64,000 nt of DNA from Haloterrigena turkmenica DSM 5511 (GCF_000025325.1 NC_013744.1:372001-436000); one strand, 5' to 3'. Shown: positions 52,958-62,163, counted from the stretch's first letter. The notes: generated from the sequence alone by a model not told the origin. Translations and numbers: made by a program.

Positions 52958-52975
52958 ATGATGATGATGATGATG
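52958..52975. repeat. (ATG)6 trinucleotide repeat
   Basis: Six perfect ATG units lie about 70 bp upstream of trpD, in noncoding DNA. They could be a slippage-prone site. No function is apparent. Confidence 0.8.
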
Positions 52976-53094
52976 TGTGACAGGGTACCGTTTGTCTGTG
53001 TGAGTTATCCACTCTGAACGTCTGAAGCAAACATTCGCACACTTTCGTGCCAAGCAATCTGCCGACTATTTCACTCCACTATCAATGCGGAATG

Positions 53095-53346
53095 TTATCG
53101 TTCATCAACCGTTACGTCTCCAGTGTCTTCGACGGTCACCTCATATCCGCAGTGGACGAACGTAATCCTCCCTCGTGCTCGTGACTGACTTCCCACATTA
53201 TTGAATAACTCATTGAGGGCCTCTGGATCGATCGTATCGTAGAGGGGTTCGACTTCCAGAGGACTCCGATCAGTGGCAGCAGCAATGGCTTCGACGACTG
53301 CGACAGATACCGGCTGGTTCGTTGATTCATCGGGTTGAGTCTCCAT
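53095..53346 (-). CDS. HalOD1 output-domain protein
   Basis: The 83-residue stand-alone halobacterial output domain 1 reads VSVAVVEAIAAATDRSPLEV EPLYDTIDPEALNELF and ends FVHCGYEVTVEDTGDVTVDE. HalOD1 occurs alone or after response-regulator domains in haloarchaea. Its molecular function is unknown. It is monocistronic, with no receiver gene adjacent. Confidence 0.8.
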   Translation of the reverse strand: METQPDESTNQPVSVAVVEAIAAATDRSPLEVEPLYDTIDPEALNELFNNVGSQSRARGRITFVHCGYEVTVEDTGDVTVDER

Positions 53347-53544
53347 TTCCGATTAGGCAGTAGAGATCCAGATGGGAATATTCCTGGCTTCACCCTCTTG
53401 GTGGGTTTATAAGCCACTCCTCTCGAGCGGGAGTATTACAAGGGGTTCCCGTTGGCTGCAACGGAGGGGGGTCGAGAGGGCAGACGTCGAAATATCCGCT
53501 GTCGAGCAGATCGAACCACAGGTCCTACTCGTGGAAAATCTGAC

Positions 53545-54036
53545 TCACCTCTCCTCGTATTGAACGTCAATCCAGACCTCGTTTTCGGGTTTCGGGTCGG
53601 GAAGTAGGAGAATCTCATCGACTAAACTCGTACGAACGCATTCCTCCCACGCTTCCATCGCAGTGGTGTGGTACTCCTCGACGACCTCCGTGTCGACGTT
53701 TTCCCCGTGATCGCTGCGCGCGATCGATCGCGATTCCCGTCGCGTCGGGATCGAAACCCGGGTCCGATACCGATCATAATCGTCGCGGACGCTGACGAAG
53801 GTCTCAGGACGGAGGTGGACCGCTGTGGAATCGACGTCCGACGGCGAGTCCCTGTCATCGAGAACGTGGGGTACCGCCTTCACGTCGCTTTCGAACGGTG
53901 GCGAGATACGGAGGACGTGGCGACGGTGTTCTGTCTCGTCGTCACGGTTTTGCTCGAATGCCTCAACAACGTTCGTGGGGTCAACGACGACGGTTTCGAT
54001 ACGGTCCGCTACAGTTCGAGGCTCGGGGCAAGTCAT
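53545..54036 (-). CDS. conserved haloarchaeal protein of unknown function
   Basis: The 163-residue protein has VVDPTNVVEAFEQNRDDETE, then HVLRISPPFESDVKAVPHVL, TAVHLRPETFVSV and a helical region ending LPDPKPENEVWIDVQYEER. The layout (short acidic N-terminus, two beta-rich segments, charged helix) resembles small conserved haloarchaeal proteins annotated as DUF8009, an assignment I hold loosely. No catalytic motif was seen. Confidence 0.6.
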   Translation of the reverse strand: MTCPEPRTVADRIETVVVDPTNVVEAFEQNRDDETEHRRHVLRISPPFESDVKAVPHVLDDRDSPSDVDSTAVHLRPETFVSVRDDYDRYRTRVSIPTRRESRSIARSDHGENVDTEVVEEYHTTAMEAWEECVRTSLVDEILLLPDPKPENEVWIDVQYEER

Positions 54037-54292
54037 TCCGTAGGTGATCCATATTCTCCCGATTCATAAACCGTTACTGGTCGTTGAGACGGTGCTTGCA
54101 TCTGCACGACAATAGCACAGACGCCCACGGAAAGAGCGTACCGTCATTCTTTCAAGCTCGCTTAGTTTTCCCAGTCCGGTAATCGGTTTATCGCGTCGCC
54201 CAAATCATATCAATCGTACATACTGAGATGGTGTCCAAAGAGCACACTACGTTGCTATCCGGTACTCTGTTTCGACGACTCGATCGTGTGTT
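54037..54292. other. intergenic
   Basis: No gene was recognised between the conserved haloarchaeal protein and the palindrome at 54293. Confidence 0.4.
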
Positions 54293-54332
54293 CTACTGAT
54301 CGTTCATTACTGCAGTGGTGATCGATCAGTAG
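54293..54332. promoter_or_regulatory. 40-bp palindrome upstream of the hotdog gene
   Basis: The arms CTACTGATCG (54293-54302) and CGATCAGTAG (54323-54332) are perfectly complementary, and the centre is the 8-bp palindrome ACTGCAGT. It ends 51 nt before the start at 54384, just upstream of a TTTTCTA stretch that could be the TATA element. This is a position typical of archaeal operators. Confidence 0.5.
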
Positions 54333-54383
54333 TGGAAGGAATGTCCGGTGCTCTTTTCTATGAGAAAGGATCACCCGTAGACG

Positions 54384-54806
54384 ATGACGCGTTATTTTGA
54401 GGACCTAGAGAGCGGCGACCGAGAATACTGTGGCCATCACGCTATCCGAGAGCGAGACATCGAGGGATGGGTGGCCAAAGCCGAATCGGAATGTCAACAG
54501 GATACGAACGAGAACGGTGAGCTGATCACCCCGAAACAGTACATCCGAGCCATCTGTGGGCGTATCCTAGTAAGTAAGCCACAGGAGATTGCTTTGAAAG
54601 GAGTAAACGAAATCGAGGAACTCGAGCATCACGAACAGCTTCGTTCGGGAGACGTACTGACCGTTGCTGTCAGAGTAGTGAATATCGATCCGGGTCAAGA
54701 CGGTTCCCATTTCCCCGCAGTCGATATGAAGGTTACTGGGCGGAACCAAAGCGATGACGAGGTTATAACGTATTTCGCGAAAGCGATAGTCGAACGAGAA
54801 GGGTAA
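54384..54806 (+). CDS. MaoC-like hotdog protein without the catalytic pair
   Basis: The 140-residue hotdog protein opens TRYFEDLESGDREYCGHHAI like MaoC hydratases and ends DVLTVAVRVVNIDPGQDG, then DMKVTGRNQSDDEVITYFAK, the second half of the fold. The usual FAxxYDPxxxHxD motif with catalytic Asp and His is replaced by ITPKQYIRAICGRILVSKPQ. It is therefore probably not a hydratase. It may bind an acyl group or partner with another hotdog subunit. The adjacent genes are two thioesterase-type hotdog proteins. Confidence 0.65.
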   Translation: MTRYFEDLESGDREYCGHHAIRERDIEGWVAKAESECQQDTNENGELITPKQYIRAICGRILVSKPQEIALKGVNEIEELEHHEQLRSGDVLTVAVRVVNIDPGQDGSHFPAVDMKVTGRNQSDDEVITYFAKAIVEREG

Positions 54807-54849
54807 CGGTATATGACTAACAGTCAGCCGAGTGGATGAAGTGGAACTG

Positions 54850-55692
54850 CTACGATTTAAACGGAGCTATCATCTCGTCGTCGAATGGAACAGGTGCTCC
54901 AGTTCGATCGAAGCAACCGTATTCTGTGAGTCCTCTAATATTCGTTTTCCCGCTGCTGGTAAACTTATGAGCGATCCGAATCGTCTCCTGATCAACGCGT
55001 ATCACGTCACATTCGACGTGAAGTTCGGTTTCAAATTGAACGGGTGACTGAAATTCCCATTCCCAATCGCGGAGCCGATACGGCTGTTTCTCACCGGCGA
55101 GTTCGCCGATACTCGTTCCCTGCTCGGTGAGGAACTCCTCGAGGGCGATCCCCGCGAACCGGGGATACTCCTCGAAGTAGGATAGTTCCGCGCCCTCGAT
55201 GTAGGGGCTCCGAATCGGGACCGACTTCAGATAAGAGGGCAGGTCCGTTCCCCCGTCCGTTTCCGTCGTCGGACCGACTTCGGGGTCTCGATCGACACAC
55301 GCGTCTGCGAACGCCGACCGAACCTGCTCGGGCAACGGACGTGCACCGCCGCTTGACGATATCGTTACGTGAGTCATTCGCGCCGTCGCAAGGCGCTCGC
55401 CGTCGGCATCGAGGATCTCGTAGAGGAGTTCGACGCTCGATCTCCCGACGTCGATGGGCACCGTCTCGACGGTGATCTCGTCACCGAGTGCGGGATACCG
55501 GTGGACGGTGGTGTCGACCACGACCGGCGCGTAGGGAATGCCGTCGTCCGCAAGGATGTCCTCGAACGGATAGCCGAAGGCGGCGGCGATCTCCTGTGTC
55601 GAAATCAGCTGCCAGTCGAAGAGGACGGATCCGTGAACGAGCGGTCCAGCGAGCTCTCCAAATCGCACCTGCGTATCGCTAATCGTTTGCAC
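54850..55692 (-). CDS. double-hotdog acyl-CoA thioesterase-like protein
   Basis: This 280-residue protein consists of two hotdog domains. The first (about 1-115) has FDWQLISTQEIAAAFGYPFE, VVVDTTVHRYPALGDEITVE and ELLYEILDADGERLATARMT of the 4HBT/FadM type. The second (about 160-275) has YFEEYPRFAGIALEEFLTEQ and LHVECDVIRVDQETIRIAHK. It likely hydrolyses or binds an acyl thioester; the chain specificity is unknown. It is convergent to the MaoC-like gene. Divergent PaaI lies 127 nt beyond its start. Confidence 0.75.
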   Translation of the reverse strand: MQTISDTQVRFGELAGPLVHGSVLFDWQLISTQEIAAAFGYPFEDILADDGIPYAPVVVDTTVHRYPALGDEITVETVPIDVGRSSVELLYEILDADGERLATARMTHVTISSSGGARPLPEQVRSAFADACVDRDPEVGPTTETDGGTDLPSYLKSVPIRSPYIEGAELSYFEEYPRFAGIALEEFLTEQGTSIGELAGEKQPYRLRDWEWEFQSPVQFETELHVECDVIRVDQETIRIAHKFTSSGKTNIRGLTEYGCFDRTGAPVPFDDEMIAPFKS

Positions 55693-55819
55693 ACCGCGTT
55701 CGTATTTGGTCGAGAACTACTATATTACAGGAAACGGCAAACGATACGACGCGAACATGATGAGATCGGCGCCAGGAACGAGTAAAACGACTTTTATGTA
55801 GCGATCGTGATTCGCCACT

Positions 55820-56221
55820 ATGACCGTCGACGACGGACTGATCCGAGACGAATTGTTCGACGATCCGTTCTGCAACTCTCTCGACATTACGTTCGACAAG
55901 GTCGAAGACGGGGCGGCCACGGCGCGAATGCCAGTCACGGAGTCGCATCTGAATTTCGCCGGCGTCCTTCACGGTGGCGCTGTCTTCACGCTCGCGGATG
56001 CGGCGGCCGGAGCAGCGCTTTCCTCCCGTGTCGGTACGGACGCCAATATCGCGCTTGAGGCGAATGTGTCCTTCCTCGAGGCGGTGGACGTCGGTGAGAC
56101 GGTGATCGCGACCGCGGAGATCCCTCACGAAAGCCGGAAGACAGCGGAACTGACGGTGACGGTAGAGACGGAAGCCGGGTCGCGCGTCGCCTCCTATCGA
56201 TGTCGCGGGTATAAATTCTAA
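55820..56221 (+). CDS. PaaI-family thioesterase
   Basis: The 133-residue hotdog thioesterase has the PaaI signature LNFAGVLHGGAVFTLADAAA GAA, where the loop before the central helix shapes the active site, and SRVGTDANIALEANVSFLEA. It probably hydrolyses aromatic or short acyl-CoA. CTTTTATG at 55791 is about 25 nt upstream of the ATG, indicating a leaderless transcript. It is part of a local group of acyl-thioester genes. Confidence 0.85.
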   Translation: MTVDDGLIRDELFDDPFCNSLDITFDKVEDGAATARMPVTESHLNFAGVLHGGAVFTLADAAAGAALSSRVGTDANIALEANVSFLEAVDVGETVIATAEIPHESRKTAELTVTVETEAGSRVASYRCRGYKF

Positions 56222-56615
56222 GGCCCACGACGGTCACGCATCCTCCTGTTCGGAGCCTGAACCGACTCTTCGACGCAAAACCCCATGCAGGCGAGAGACC
56301 ACCGATAGATCGATCGGAATCGCTGACGGACGGGACGACCGCTTGGGCTGCGATCATCCGAGCGAGGATGACTCGCAGAACGATAGCTCGTTCCAGTATC
56401 TCGTTGCGATTTCGCGACTACTGCGTTCGCTACGGCCATGGTCGTTCCCGTTCACACGGGGTACAGTCGCCTCGGTTAGAACGACCGTGACATCAACAGA
56501 CCGGAGTCAGTCACGCGTGTTCAGCCGTTTCGTTCAGCGACCTGCCTGGGCCGGAGGACGTATTCCGAAGCACGTTACCTCCTGCCGAATCTTCGCCGGA
56601 CTGATAGCAGACGGA
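56222..56615. other. intergenic between convergent genes
   Basis: No gene was recognised. The region separates the PaaI gene from the 3' end of the fused formate dehydrogenase-like gene and must hold both terminators. ORFs over it lack motifs and halophile composition. Confidence 0.4.
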
Positions 56616-59600
56616 TCAGTCGTCGCTGATAGCGGCACCATCGGTAGCCGCTCCGACATCGGGCGTCCGAAGCACGTCGGCGTCGGTCTCCGGACCGAGC
56701 GGTTCGACGCGGACGCTCGAGACCTTGTACTCGGGGATCCCTGACTGCGGGTCGAACGTCTCCTGTGTGAGTTTGTTGACTGCACCGGCGGCGAAATGCA
56801 TCGGGATGAACAACGTTCCCGCGTCGACGCGCTCAGTGACCTGTGCTTTGACGACGATCTCGCCGCGGCGGGACTCGACGCGGACGTACTCCCCGTCGGT
56901 GACGTCGAGTCGCGCGGCCAGTTCGGGATGGATCTCGACGAAGCTCTCGCCGACGTGGCTCATGAGCCCCTCGACGCGGCGGGTGAGCTGACCGGTATGC
57001 CAGTGATAGAGGACGCGACCGGACGTGAGCGTCAGTGGGTAGTCCTCGTCGGGGATCTCACCGGGCTGGCCGCTGTCCGCCGGGACGAAGCGAGCGCGTC
57101 CGTCCTCGAAGTTGAAGTTCCCGTCCTCGTAATCGTACAGGTACGGCGTCCCGGGGTGGTCCTCGTCCGGAACCGGCCACTGCAGTCCGTGCTGGGGTCC
57201 CTCCTCGAGGCGGTCGTAGCTGACGCCGCCGTAGATCGGGGCGAGGTCACTGATCTCGTCCATGATCTCCCGCGGATGGTCGTAGTCCCAATCATAGCCC
57301 AGACGGTTCGCCAGTTCCTGGGTGATCTCCCAGTCCTGCCGCGCGTCGCCGGGCGGGGCGGCCGTCGGACGGACGCGCTGAATCCGTCGCTCCGTGTTGG
57401 TGAACGTCCCGTGTTTCTCCGGCGACGTCGCCGCGGGGAGTATCACGTCCGCGTGTTCGGCCGTCTCAGTCATGAAAATGTCCTGGACGACGAGGAAATC
57501 CAGCGCCTCGAGGGCTTCCCCGGCGTGCTGCACGTCGGGTTCGGATAGCGCGGGGTTCTCGCCGACGATGTACATCCCACGGAGGTTGCCCTCGTGAGCC
57601 TCGCTGAACATCTCGGGGACTTTGAGACCGGGTTCGGCCGGCGGGTGCTCGCCCCAGGCGTCTGCGAACTTCTCCCGCACCTCGCCGTCGGACGGGTCTT
57701 GATACCCCGGCAGACTCCCGGGGAGCGTCCCCATGTCCCCGCCGCCGCCCTGCACGTTGTTCTGGCCGCGGAACGGCGAGAGGCCGGCCCCCGGCTTTCC
57801 GAGCTGGCCGAGCGTTAGCGCGAGGTTCGCGAGCGCCAAGATGTTCTGCGTACCGTGGCTCGACTGGGTCATTCCCATCGCCCAGCCGAAGACGACGGTG
57901 TCGGCCGCGGCGAGGGTCTCCGCAGCCGACTCGAGTTCCGCAGCCGGGACGCCCGCGACCTCCTCGACCCGTTCGGGCGTGTATGGCCGGACCTTCTCGC
58001 GGAGGTCCTCGAAGCCGGTCGTGTTCCGCTCGATGAACGCCTCGTCGTGGAGGTCGTTCTCGATCACGTAGCGGATCAGCCCGTTGATCCAGGCCACGTC
58101 ATAGCCCGGCTCGGTCCGGGTGTACTGGTCGGCGTGTTCGGCGATGCCGACCTGCCGCGGATCGAACACGACCAGATCGGCGCCGTCGCGAACGTTTTGC
58201 TTGATGCGCGTCGCCAGTACCGGATGGCTCTCGGTCGTGTTCGAACCGGTGATGAGGTAGGCGTCGGCCTCGCCGACGTCCTCGTTGATCCGGTTGGTCA
58301 TCGCGCCGTAGCCGAGCGTCTGCTGGAGCGCCGCGACCGTCGAGGAGTGACAGAGGCGCGCGCAGTTGTCGACGTTCTTCGTCCCCAGGACCTGTCGGGC
58401 GAACTTCTGGACGAGGTAGGCCTCTTCGTTGGTCCCCTTCGACGACGCGAGACAACTAACGGCGTCGACGCCGTGCTCGTTCTGGATCTCTCGGAGACGT
58501 TCCGCGACGTACTCGAGCGCGTCGTCCCACGAGACCGACTCGAACTCGCCGGAGTCGGTCCGGACGAGCGGCTCGGTGAGTCGCCGGTCGCTGTTCGCGA
58601 ACTCGTGGCCGAACTTTCCTTTCACGCAGGTCGAGAAGTTATTGGCGGGCGCTGCGGACGGATCGTCGACCGGTACGGTACCGATCGTGTCGCCGTCTTT
58701 GCTCCACATTTCGAAGCGACAGCCGACCGCACAGAAGCCACACGTCGTCTCTTCGACATCGAGGTTTTCGAGGCGAACGTCGCTGACGAAATCGGCGATG
58801 TCGAAGAGCCGTCCTTCCGGGAGCGTCTTCGTGGCGATGTTTTCCGCCGTATGTTCGCCGGCCAGTACCGCTCTATGACCGTACTCGCTGGCGAGTTCGG
58901 CGACGCGGTCCTTGGCGCGCTCCATGAAGCGAGCGACTCGCGCCTCCGCCGCGTCGTCGCCGCCGACCGCGTTAGTGGGGCTGGCAGCGCTGCCGGGGTC
59001 GGGCGACCGATTCGGTGCAGTCGTGTCGTCTATGGTTTCCGCCTCGTCGGTCTCGACGACCGTCCCGATGGAGTTGCGATGGGTGAAGCCGGGAAGCGGC
59101 AGCGTTCCGGGGCCGCCGATTCCCTTCTCGGTGAGCGCGCCGGTCGGACAGACCGTCGCGCAGTGGCCACAGGAGACGCACTCGGAGTCGGCCATCGTCT
59201 CCGCGTCCGACTGGAACCCGATCCGAGTGTCCTCGCCGTGGCCCTCGATTCGGAGCACGCCCTCGACCTGCACGTCGTTACAGCCCTCCACGCAGCGATT
59301 ACAGAGGATGCACTTGTTGCGGTCGATCTGGATGAACGAGGAGGTGTCGTCGATCGGTTCGTACTCGCTCCGCTCGTCGAACACGCCGTAGCGCGGGTGG
59401 TCGACCCCCTCGCTGATCGCGGCGTCCTGTAACTCACAGCGCCCGTTCCCGTTGCAGGTCGTACAGCGGAGGTTGTGGTTCGAGAGGACGAGATCGAGGT
59501 TCACGCTTCGACTCTCCGCGGCGTCGGGCGTGTCGGTCCTGACCGACAGCCCGTCCTCCGCGGGGAACGAACAGGACGGAACGAGACCGTGTTCCTCCGT

Positions 59601-59948
59601 CTCGACCATACAGGTCCGACACTCGCTTCGAGGGCCAATCTCCTCGCTCGCCGAACCGTCCCGGTCGTAGTGACACAGCGCGGGCACGTCGGCGTCGCTC
59701 TCGAGGCCGTTGGCGCCCGGATCGACGGAGACCGTCTCGTCGTCAGCGGCCTGCATCGCGTCGATGACGGTCGATCCGGGCGGAACGGTCACCGACTGCC
59801 CGTTGATCGAGAGCGTCGTCGGTTCATCGCTGGCCGTACCGGCGGGGGGATCGTTCGCAGTGCCCGTCTCGAACGTCGCTGTCACTGGCGTCTCGTCCCG
59901 TCGATCGTCGATTGTCGGTATTCGTGGAAGTGGATCGTACGTACTCAT
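56616..59948 (-). CDS. fused NuoG-N/formate dehydrogenase alpha subunit
   Basis: The 1110-residue protein combines the modules that are two genes in the first operon. Residues about 40-330 hold the [2Fe-2S] ferredoxin (GPRSECRTCMVETEEHG), the His-Cys box (NHNLRCTTCNGNGRCELQ) and two [4Fe-4S] motifs (CILCNRCVEGC, CVSCGHCATVCP). A Gly/Ala/Asp-rich linker follows. From about 375 comes the molybdopterin enzyme with TTCGFCAVGCRFEM, CVKGKFGHEF and the active site NCARLCHSSTVAA (Cys in place of selenocysteine). FRGQNNVQGGGGDMGTLP supports formate dehydrogenase. The start overlaps the NuoF-like gene's stop by 4 nt. There is no DUF1641 gene nearby. Confidence 0.88.
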   Translation of the reverse strand: MSTYDPLPRIPTIDDRRDETPVTATFETGTANDPPAGTASDEPTTLSINGQSVTVPPGSTVIDAMQAADDETVSVDPGANGLESDADVPALCHYDRDGSASEEIGPRSECRTCMVETEEHGLVPSCSFPAEDGLSVRTDTPDAAESRSVNLDLVLSNHNLRCTTCNGNGRCELQDAAISEGVDHPRYGVFDERSEYEPIDDTSSFIQIDRNKCILCNRCVEGCNDVQVEGVLRIEGHGEDTRIGFQSDAETMADSECVSCGHCATVCPTGALTEKGIGGPGTLPLPGFTHRNSIGTVVETDEAETIDDTTAPNRSPDPGSAASPTNAVGGDDAAEARVARFMERAKDRVAELASEYGHRAVLAGEHTAENIATKTLPEGRLFDIADFVSDVRLENLDVEETTCGFCAVGCRFEMWSKDGDTIGTVPVDDPSAAPANNFSTCVKGKFGHEFANSDRRLTEPLVRTDSGEFESVSWDDALEYVAERLREIQNEHGVDAVSCLASSKGTNEEAYLVQKFARQVLGTKNVDNCARLCHSSTVAALQQTLGYGAMTNRINEDVGEADAYLITGSNTTESHPVLATRIKQNVRDGADLVVFDPRQVGIAEHADQYTRTEPGYDVAWINGLIRYVIENDLHDEAFIERNTTGFEDLREKVRPYTPERVEEVAGVPAAELESAAETLAAADTVVFGWAMGMTQSSHGTQNILALANLALTLGQLGKPGAGLSPFRGQNNVQGGGGDMGTLPGSLPGYQDPSDGEVREKFADAWGEHPPAEPGLKVPEMFSEAHEGNLRGMYIVGENPALSEPDVQHAGEALEALDFLVVQDIFMTETAEHADVILPAATSPEKHGTFTNTERRIQRVRPTAAPPGDARQDWEITQELANRLGYDWDYDHPREIMDEISDLAPIYGGVSYDRLEEGPQHGLQWPVPDEDHPGTPYLYDYEDGNFNFEDGRARFVPADSGQPGEIPDEDYPLTLTSGRVLYHWHTGQLTRRVEGLMSHVGESFVEIHPELAARLDVTDGEYVRVESRRGEIVVKAQVTERVDAGTLFIPMHFAAGAVNKLTQETFDPQSGIPEYKVSSVRVEPLGPETDADVLRTPDVGAATDGAAISDD

Positions 59949-61468
59949 AAGTGATCAGTACACGTTCCGCTCGGACAGCGCCCGTTGGCGTGGGCGCGAA
60001 ACTCGGATTCGAATTCGTCCATGGCCGTGGTTACGGGCCGCGGCGCGTGGGCGCCGATCTGGCAGTTGCTCGAGCGAGCCATGACGCGTCCCAGTTCGCG
60101 AATTCCGTCGCTTCTGAACGCGCCCGCGTAGACGTCGCGAAGCAGTTCCGTGAGCTGTTTCGTCCCCTCCCGTCCGGGGACGCACCGGCCGCTGTTGGCC
60201 TCCGAAGCGAACTGCGCGCGCTCGCCGGCGGTCGCGACCGCACAGCGCCTGTCGCTCAGCAGTTCGACGACGCCGTCGGTTCCGAGATCCGCCGCGGTGA
60301 GCGACCGTGCAGTGGGGGCGACGCCCAGATCGGTCGTGAACCCGCCGAAGACACCACCGACGCAGGCCATCTTGAGCGATCCCTCCATCGAAACGGCATC
60401 GAGGGTCGTCTCGAGCGTCGCGCTCGAGTCCAGTTCGACGATCGCCGGCGTCTCGACGTCGCCGGTCACGGTCACGAGCCGCGTTCCCGGATCCGGGGCG
60501 TCGGCGTCGATCGACTCCGGGGCGTGAACGGCCTGCCGGACCTGTGCGAACGTCCGCGGCGTGTGCACGATCGTCGGACGGCCGTAAAGGCCGTACTCGG
60601 CCGGCGTCGGCGGTTGCAGGCGGGGTTCGATCCGGTCCGCGCCCTCCATGGCCTCGAGCGCGGCCGTCGGCGCGCCGGCGCGGTACTCGTCAGGGCCGAC
60701 GACGACGTCCGGCACGACCGGCAGTTCGTCTTCGATGGCGTTTGCGGCCTGTCGAACGTGTCGCTGGAGGGTAGTCTCGTGTTCGTTCAGATAGACGACC
60801 GCGTCCTCGGCGCCGACGTACTCTGCGACCGCCGCGACGCCGTCCAGGACTGCGATCGGCGCCCCGGCGAGCAGCGTCCGGTCGGCCTGCTGTCGGTCGT
60901 CGGGCTCGTTCGCGTTGACGACGATGAGTGGATCGCCGTCGGTCTCGCGGGCCCGTTCCCAAGCGTCAATGGCCGGTTCGTCGGCGATGGCGTCGCCCCG
61001 CCCACGGGCGAGAATCCCCATATCCACGGCCACACTGGCGTCGCGTTCGGTCGAACACAGTGTGTAGTCGGCCGGATCGAGCGGATTGACCCAGCCGCAC
61101 GGACCGAGGACGAGCCGTCGGCCCGCAGCGAGCGGGCCAGTTTCCGGAACCGGAAGCGACGTCGCGTCCGGATCGTGGTCGACGATGGCGTCGGCGCGGG
61201 ACATCGGGAGTCCATTTGATTCAAATTCCGTGACGAGATCTCGAGTCGTCGACGGGGACGGCGAGCGAAAGAACGCGGTCCGCCCGTCGTCGGTCGCGAG
61301 GACCAGCGGTTCCAGTTCGTCGACGCCGGTGGGTCCGGTTCGGACGACCGACACGGAAGCCGCGGCGTCGCGAGCGGCGGCGTAAACGCGGTCACCTCGA
61401 TCCGCTGCGACCGCTGCCGAGACGCGAACGACCGGCGATCGACGAACGGCTCCTATCTCATTCGTCAT
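59945..61468 (-). CDS. NuoF-like subunit lacking FMN motif and two Fe-S cysteines
   Basis: The 507-residue paralogue of the 17727 gene is the first of its two-gene operon. The NuoF skeleton is clear (GPTGVDELEPLVLATDDGRT, LGPCGWVNPLDPADYTLCST, YGLYGRPTIVHTPRTFAQV). The FMN loop reads LARGRGDAIADEP, and the expected CxxCxxC of the [4Fe-4S] site reads NSGRCVPGREGT, so the first and third cysteines are Ser and Gly. A later Cys remains (RSSNCQIG). The cluster is therefore unlikely to form in the usual way. The GRCPSGTC tail is kept. A TTTTTAATG box about 30 nt upstream (61494-61502, minus strand) suggests the promoter. Confidence 0.8.
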   Translation of the reverse strand: MTNEIGAVRRSPVVRVSAAVAADRGDRVYAAARDAAASVSVVRTGPTGVDELEPLVLATDDGRTAFFRSPSPSTTRDLVTEFESNGLPMSRADAIVDHDPDATSLPVPETGPLAAGRRLVLGPCGWVNPLDPADYTLCSTERDASVAVDMGILARGRGDAIADEPAIDAWERARETDGDPLIVVNANEPDDRQQADRTLLAGAPIAVLDGVAAVAEYVGAEDAVVYLNEHETTLQRHVRQAANAIEDELPVVPDVVVGPDEYRAGAPTAALEAMEGADRIEPRLQPPTPAEYGLYGRPTIVHTPRTFAQVRQAVHAPESIDADAPDPGTRLVTVTGDVETPAIVELDSSATLETTLDAVSMEGSLKMACVGGVFGGFTTDLGVAPTARSLTAADLGTDGVVELLSDRRCAVATAGERAQFASEANSGRCVPGREGTKQLTELLRDVYAGAFRSDGIRELGRVMARSSNCQIGAHAPRPVTTAMDEFESEFRAHANGRCPSGTCTDHL

Positions 61469-61569
61469 CGATACTCACGGTTTGCGATCGGTCATTAAAA
61501 AACACCCGAAAGTCACCGTCTGCGAAGTCAATATCGACGCCTTGAGGACGCAGCGAACGGCTCGATAGA

Positions 61570-61845
61570 ATGATGACGAACCCGCAATTCGATGACGTTC
61601 GGGAACGGGCCGCCGAGGCGGTTACCGAGGATGATCTCCGATCCGTGTATACCGGGCTCGTTCACGAGGACGGTCGTCACGAGTACTACTTCGCTAACGA
61701 CACGGAGGAGGCGGCGGAGCTCCGGGAGGCAGCCACGATCCAACTCGGCATGTTGCTCCGCGTGCTTGCGGACCGTTCCGACAGCTCCGTCGAGGAGATC
61801 ACAGACCTCGCGGTCGAGCGCGCCGAACAGATGCAGCTCCGATAA
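61570..61845 (+). CDS. small conserved haloarchaeal protein
   Basis: The 91-residue acidic helical protein reads MMTNPQFDDVRERAAEAVTE, then YTGLVHEDGRHEYYFANDTE and LLRVLADRSDSSVEEITDLA and ends AVERAEQMQLR. It resembles a group of short haloarchaeal proteins of unknown function (possibly DUF8113). It is divergent from the second formate dehydrogenase operon, with starts 101 nt apart. No function can be assigned. Confidence 0.55.
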   Translation: MMTNPQFDDVRERAAEAVTEDDLRSVYTGLVHEDGRHEYYFANDTEEAAELREAATIQLGMLLRVLADRSDSSVEEITDLAVERAEQMQLR

Positions 61846-62163
61846 TTCTCGTTCGTTCGGATCGGAAATCGCGGCAACCGCGGCGATCGCTCGTCGACGG
61901 AGCGGCCAACCATCCCGCACTCACACCCTGACGGCGTAGTAGCGACGAGCGCCCGCTCGTAACCAGCGGCCGGTATCGCGCTCCCGACAGTCCTCGGCGT
62001 ACCGTCGGTGCAGTCTCTCGAGGTGTCGTCGGTCGGCCGAATCGGATCGTTCTGGACGACGATCGCTTGAGACTCTTCGTGAGTGGGACACTGCCAGACG
62101 AGCGCCTTCCGAGTAGCGGCCACGTCCGCGTCGCCATCGTGACGGTGCCCACACGCGTGCTAC
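61846..62163. other. intergenic, possible frameshifted relic
   Basis: On the minus strand one frame reads VAATRKALVWQCPTHEESQA IVVQND, and a second frame from about the same point reads RRHLERLHRRYAEDCRERDT GRWLRAGARRYYAVRV to a stop. They might be halves of one decayed gene, but the second is arginine-rich like a shadow frame, so I do not call a gene. Confidence 0.3.

Noticed and set aside
57855-59432. 525-codon plus-strand ORF opposite the fused formate dehydrogenase-like gene
   Set aside because: The opposite strand carries all Fe-S and molybdopterin motifs. This frame is an Arg/Val-rich shadow typical of GC-rich haloarchaeal DNA.
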